A DNA stretch of 13,700 bases from Verrucomicrobia bacterium SCGC AAA164-M04 (GTDB taxonomy: Bacteria > Verrucomicrobiota > Verrucomicrobiae > Verrucomicrobiales > Akkermansiaceae), in the NCBI GenBank assembly GCA_000383735.1, contig KB912145.1, forward strand, positions 6,302-20,001, in the 5' to 3' direction. The notes beneath the pieces were generated by a model, which saw only the letters and a list, made by a program, of their open reading frames with translations, was not told the DNA's origin and did not search any database. Every line of letters begins with the position of its first letter. Position 1 is the stretch's first letter. Shown piece by piece: positions 10,865 to 13,700 of the stretch. The translations under genes were made by a program, and so were the position numbers.

Positions 10865-12652
10865 ATGAAGCATTTGATTTCGCTCTTAGCCTTTAGTTTC
10901 CTCATCGGATGTGATGGGGAAAAAAGTAACGTAGCTCCCTCTGAGGATCCTATTGAAGAAGCTGCTACTGAGGCTCCCTCTGAAGGTTCTCTTGAGAAAC
11001 AACAGCTAGAGATGAAATTGACAGAGATCGATGTCGCTGAGGTCAGTTCCTACAGTCCTTGGAATGAGCAGGTTATCGCAACCGCTGAGGCTATCACGGT
11101 TCAAGAGGATGGTCAGATCAAGCCGCTCCGGACCTACGCTAGATCTGAGATGATGTCTTTCCACGAATCTCTTACGATGAAGGTCAAATCCGGAGGAAAG
11201 ATCCATAAGATCGGTCCAGTAGCGTGGCTGCTAGATTGTATGTTTCGGCCAGACCTTGCTGATAAACTGCCGATCTTCCTGCTGGATGATACCGAGATTT
11301 TGAAGCCCTTCGGGATTGAGACGGAGGACCGAAGAACCCGCTTGAGTTTTGAAGATCTTAAGGATAACAGCGACCCCGAGGAGAACGGATTTACCCAGCT
11401 CATTAACCGCGGGCGCGAATTACTGGAGAAGCAATCGTCAGAGGGAGAGGGTTCCCTCAGCGATGAGGAAGAAAAGGTGGTGCGATTCGCACAGCTAGCT
11501 TTGAAGTATACTGGTCTTCGAGACTCGATGGCCATTATCAGGGGGGGGCTTCCTCCTCTTGATCCTGCCCAATTGGCTTACGTGGACCAAGAGATCTATC
11601 AAACGCTAAGAACAACGATGGATCCTAGACAGTTTGGTTTTTGGCTTCCAATCTTGCGCGAGACGATCCAATCGACACAACAACTCGATTCGCCGCAGGC
11701 TCGGGAATTTGAATATGAACTCAACCGTCAGCTTTCCTTTGCTCGATTTGGGCTAGCTTGGATTCCACCTCAGCAAGGTGAGGAAGAAGAATGGCAAACA
11801 CTCGCGGCTAAGGTGGTGAAGTTTCTCAAAAAGGAACTCACTGACTCGGTTGAAATCCTGAAAGATTTTAAAAAGTTGGAGGCAATTAATAAGGCCTCGA
11901 AGCGCCCGAATAGTGAAGAGTTTTTGGCTGCCCTGAAAGATTGGCAGACCAGCTTGGCCGATCGGGCTGCGGACTGGCAGGAGTCGCAAACCAAGTTGGC
12001 CAAACAGGCTGCCAATTTACAGTATCAGATCATAGATGATGAGGTCAGAATAACCAATTGTAAGACTTCAGCCACCGGCGATCTGATCATTCCTACCTTC
12101 ATTAAAGAGATGCCTGTCACCAGCATCTGGACTTTCGCCTTCCAAGAATGCACAAGCCTGACGAGTGTCAAAATTGGTAATGGCGTCACCAGCATCGGGG
12201 ATTGGGGCTTTGAGGGATGCACCGCCTTAACCAGTATCACGATTCCTGACAGTGTTACCAGCATCGGCGACTATGCCTTCTATGGCACAAGCCTGACGAG
12301 TATCGCTATCCCTGATGGCGTTACCAACATCGGGCTTCGGGCCTTCTCTGAGTGCACAAGCCTAACCAACATCACGATTCCTGATGGCGTCACCAGCATC
12401 GGGAATTTTACTTTCGCAGGCTCTAGCAAACTGGCGAGTATAACGATTGGTAATGGCGTCACCAAAATCGGGAGTTCCGCCTTTTATGGCTGCAGCGGCC
12501 TGACCGCTATAACTTTCCTTGGGGATGCTCCCAAAATTGGAGCTAATGCTTTTAAAGAATCTTCCCCAACCATCTACCGCGAAGCTGACGCTAAAGGTTG
12601 GGGTGACACGTTCGCAGGCAGGCCAGTAAAGCTAATCACTGAGAAGCCTTGA
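10865..12652 (+). CDS. Mosaic lipoprotein: CcsA-type periplasmic domain fused to BspA-type LRR_5 repeats
   Basis: A 595-residue protein. The signal MKHLISLLAFSFLIGC (lipidated Cys16) and linker are nearly identical in DNA to the gene at 9730. Residues 60-385 are unrelated to LRRs and resemble the large periplasmic segment found in CcsA/ResB-type cytochrome c biogenesis proteins of Planctomycetota and Verrucomicrobiota: ITVQEDGQIKPLRTYAR (77-93), GPVAWLLDCMFRPDLADKLP (117-136), FLLDDTEILKPFG, then a helical region. The membrane part of CcsA, with its WWD haem-handling motif, is absent, so a role in haem ligation is unlikely. Residues 385-558 hold about seven LRR_5 units, the first two more divergent, and 569-586 the TIYREADAKGWGDTFAGRP cap. 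One unit (AFYGTSLTS) lacks the usual Cys. A G8 run at codons 226-228 could cause frameshifts. LRR part firm; CcsA relationship is from pattern recall. Confidence 0.87.
   Translation: MKHLISLLAFSFLIGCDGEKSNVAPSEDPIEEAATEAPSEGSLEKQQLEMKLTEIDVAEVSSYSPWNEQVIATAEAITVQEDGQIKPLRTYARSEMMSFHESLTMKVKSGGKIHKIGPVAWLLDCMFRPDLADKLPIFLLDDTEILKPFGIETEDRRTRLSFEDLKDNSDPEENGFTQLINRGRELLEKQSSEGEGSLSDEEEKVVRFAQLALKYTGLRDSMAIIRGGLPPLDPAQLAYVDQEIYQTLRTTMDPRQFGFWLPILRETIQSTQQLDSPQAREFEYELNRQLSFARFGLAWIPPQQGEEEEWQTLAAKVVKFLKKELTDSVEILKDFKKLEAINKASKRPNSEEFLAALKDWQTSLADRAADWQESQTKLAKQAANLQYQIIDDEVRITNCKTSATGDLIIPTFIKEMPVTSIWTFAFQECTSLTSVKIGNGVTSIGDWGFEGCTALTSITIPDSVTSIGDYAFYGTSLTSIAIPDGVTNIGLRAFSECTSLTNITIPDGVTSIGNFTFAGSSKLASITIGNGVTKIGSSAFYGCSGLTAITFLGDAPKIGANAFKESSPTIYREADAKGWGDTFAGRPVKLITEKP
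11541..11548 (+). repeat. G8 tract inside the CcsA-domain lipoprotein gene
   Basis: Eight G fall in codons AGG GGG GGG (Arg226-Gly-Gly). Gain or loss of one G would shift the frame before the LRR part and remove it. A second G8 is in the gene at 12854. Confidence 0.7.
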
Positions 12653-12675
12653 TCGGAAGATCTCCTCTTGTCTTC

Positions 12676-12707
12676 GATTCACCCCTCCCCTTTCCTGATT
12701 CGGGGAT
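12676..12707 (+). repeat. S repeat, copy 4
   Basis: A 32-bp copy starting 23 bp after the stop at 12652, the same spacing as after the gene at 9730, then GGTGCTTATGTGG and a shortened joint to R copy 5. Confidence 0.75.
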
Positions 12708-12734
12708 GGTGCTTATGTGGTGCGGTAAATCTAT

Positions 12735-12781
12735 GTGACACAAAGCCGGCCGCTAGCACGCATGAAGAGGTAAGCCGTGTT
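12735..12781 (+). repeat. R element, copy 5
   Basis: A 47-bp copy close to the consensus (GTGACACAAAGCCGGCCGCT at the left, GGTAAGCCGTGTT at the right). A TTG-initiated extension of the downstream frame runs through it, but the real start is the ATG at 12854. Confidence 0.75.
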
Positions 12782-12787
12782 CACTTC

Positions 12788-12814
12788 GTTATAAACACCT
12801 ACTCAGATTGTAAT
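12788..12814 (+). promoter_or_regulatory. Promoter-like boxes of the lipoprotein gene at 12854
   Basis: GTTATAAA (12788-12795) and GATTGTAAT (12806-12814), a one-base variant of the -10-like box. The leader (ATCTCGCG, GGCATCATCACACACA) resembles the leader of the gene at 112 and not those of the two neighbouring LRR genes. Confidence 0.5.
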
Positions 12815-12853
12815 ATCTCGCGTCGTTTCACTTTGGCATCATCACACACACCT

Positions 12854-13537
12854 ATGAAATATTTGATTACTCTCTTGGCCTTTATTTTTCTCATCGGATG
12901 TGATGGAGAAAAAAGTAATACGGCTCCCTCTAAAGATTCTCCTGAAGAAGCTGCTTCTGAGGCTCCCTCTGAACGCTCTCCTAAAGAAGCTACTACTGAG
13001 ACTAAACCACCAGAAGCAGTATCTGTTAACCCCAATTTAAAGTATGAAATCAAAGGTGATGCGGTCACGGTCACTCGCTGCGACGAAGACGCGTCAGGAG
13101 AGCTAATTATACCTGCGAACATTGAAGGAAAACCGGTCACCAGCATCGGGGGAGGCGCCTTCTCTGCCTGCTTCGGCCTGACGAGCATCACGATTGGCAA
13201 TGGCGTCACCAGTATCGGGGATTCTGCGTTCGCAGACTGCTTCGGCCTGACGAGCATCACTATTCCTAATAGCGTCACCAGCATTGGGGGGGGATCCTTC
13301 TATCTATGCAATAGCCTGAGGAACATCACCATTCCTGACGGTGTCACCAGCATCGGGAGTTCCGCCTTTTATGGCTGCACCAGCCTTACTACTGTGACCT
13401 TCCTTGGGGATGCTCCAAAAATTTCAAATGACGCTTTCGGAGTTTTTTTACAAACCATCTACCGCGAAGCGGACGCGAAGGGTTGGGGTGACACCTTCGC
13501 AGGCAGACCAGTAAAGCTAATCACTGAGAAGCCTTAG
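12854..13537 (+). CDS. Short BspA-type LRR_5 lipoprotein, scaffold only
   Basis: A 227-residue protein starting at ATG 12854 (MKYLITLLAFIFLIGC, lipobox LIGC, lipidated Cys16). The open frame extends upstream to a TTG at 12668, but that part crosses the S and R repeats, and the signal peptide fixes the ATG. The linker is longer than in the gene at 9730 and internally repetitive (EEAASEAPSE, KEATTETKP). Then come the entry strand (LKYEIKGDAVTVTRC), four LRR_5 units (two with FGLTSIT) and the cap TIYREADAKGWGDTFAGRP. The linker and entry strand are closer in DNA to the gene at 112 than to the adjacent genes. A G8 run (13286-13293, Gly145-147) lies in the third unit. The residues just before the cap (FGVFLQ) differ from the FEGSSP or FKESSP of relatives. 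Exported and membrane-anchored; ligand unknown. Confidence 0.88.
   Translation: MKYLITLLAFIFLIGCDGEKSNTAPSKDSPEEAASEAPSERSPKEATTETKPPEAVSVNPNLKYEIKGDAVTVTRCDEDASGELIIPANIEGKPVTSIGGGAFSACFGLTSITIGNGVTSIGDSAFADCFGLTSITIPNSVTSIGGGSFYLCNSLRNITIPDGVTSIGSSAFYGCTSLTTVTFLGDAPKISNDAFGVFLQTIYREADAKGWGDTFAGRPVKLITEKP
13286..13293 (+). repeat. G8 tract inside the short LRR_5 lipoprotein gene
   Basis: Eight G at the unit junction IGGGSF. Other units encode the same junction with G4-G5 runs (ATCGGGGA), so this one is the longest and most slippage-prone of its kind in the array. Confidence 0.7.
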
Positions 13538-13589
13538 GGATTCGCTTGAAAAACATTCCCACATTCTGATGTTTGGCTTCCCCCCAATA

Positions 13590-13696
13590 GAGGCCGATCA
13601 ATTTTTTTCTCAACACCCTATTATATACAGACCAACCCACCCAAAAAACCGCACCCCCACCGGTGGCGTGTCTCCCCTTTCAACCACTCCCTTTTC
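13590..13696. repeat. 107-bp intergenic repeat, copy 2
   Basis: Nearly identical to 9418-9524, including the AATTTTTTTCTCA run and the TATTATATACAGACC stretch. The inner palindrome is longer here (CCACCGGTGG). It follows 52 bp after the stop at 13537 and closes the LRR array as seen in this window. Confidence 0.8.
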
Positions 13697-13700
13697 AGAG

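Noticed and set aside
12668..12853. N-terminal extension (62 codons from TTG) of the last LRR gene
   Set aside because: It crosses the S and R repeats and the promoter boxes; the lipoprotein signal begins at ATG 12854.

Overview
The window looks like a repeat-rich accessory region from a member of the Planctomycetota-Verrucomicrobiota-Chlamydiota group, most likely Verrucomicrobiota. This is inferred from domain content alone: BspA-type leucine-rich-repeat (LRR_5) lipoproteins with MKHLISLLAF-type signals, an FG-GAP/UnbV protein, a GspG-like 'TDPWGTPYR' domain and a CcsA-type 'VQEDGQIKPL' domain. No rRNA, tRNA, CRISPR array, integrase or full insertion sequence was found. None of the coding starts has a convincing Shine-Dalgarno sequence.

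Layout. 1-111: right part of a 47-bp dispersed element (called R here) and a promoter-like module. 112-3411: a large mosaic LRR_5 lipoprotein. 3431-3477: second R copy. 3530-4330: a four-helix membrane protein. 4331-5402: about 1 kb of non-coding DNA packed with inverted repeats, with a possible zinc-ribbon remnant, a strong hairpin and a run of ten C just before the next gene. 5403-7763: a secreted TPR plus seven-bladed FG-GAP propeller protein with a UnbV C-terminus. 7882-8235: start-less remnant of a probable SRA-HNH endonuclease. 8236-8500: repeats plus a short LRR_5 scar. 8501-8944 (minus): a small AT-rich membrane protein. 9008-9729: a mosaic of repeats. 9730-13537: three consecutive LRR_5 lipoprotein genes, each carried in the same flanking cassette. 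13538-13700: another copy of a 107-bp repeat.

How it fits together. The four LRR_5 genes share a layout: R element, GTTATAAA...GATTATAAT promoter-like boxes, lipoprotein signal, acidic linker, an optional unrelated domain, 23-residue LRR units, and a conserved end cap (TIYREAD.KGW.DT.AGRP). In two of the four a different housekeeping-type domain sits in the middle. In the gene at 112 it is a Wzz-like stalk plus a GspG-like pseudopilin domain; in the gene at 10865 it is the periplasmic part of a CcsA-type cytochrome c biogenesis protein. The other two carry only the LRR scaffold. The most interesting reading is a surface-lipoprotein diversification locus: a repeated cassette with common promoter, signal and scaffold, in which LRR number and inserted domain vary. 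G8 and C10 homopolymer tracts and perfect internal repeats could add further variation. This is an inference from sequence layout, not a demonstrated system.
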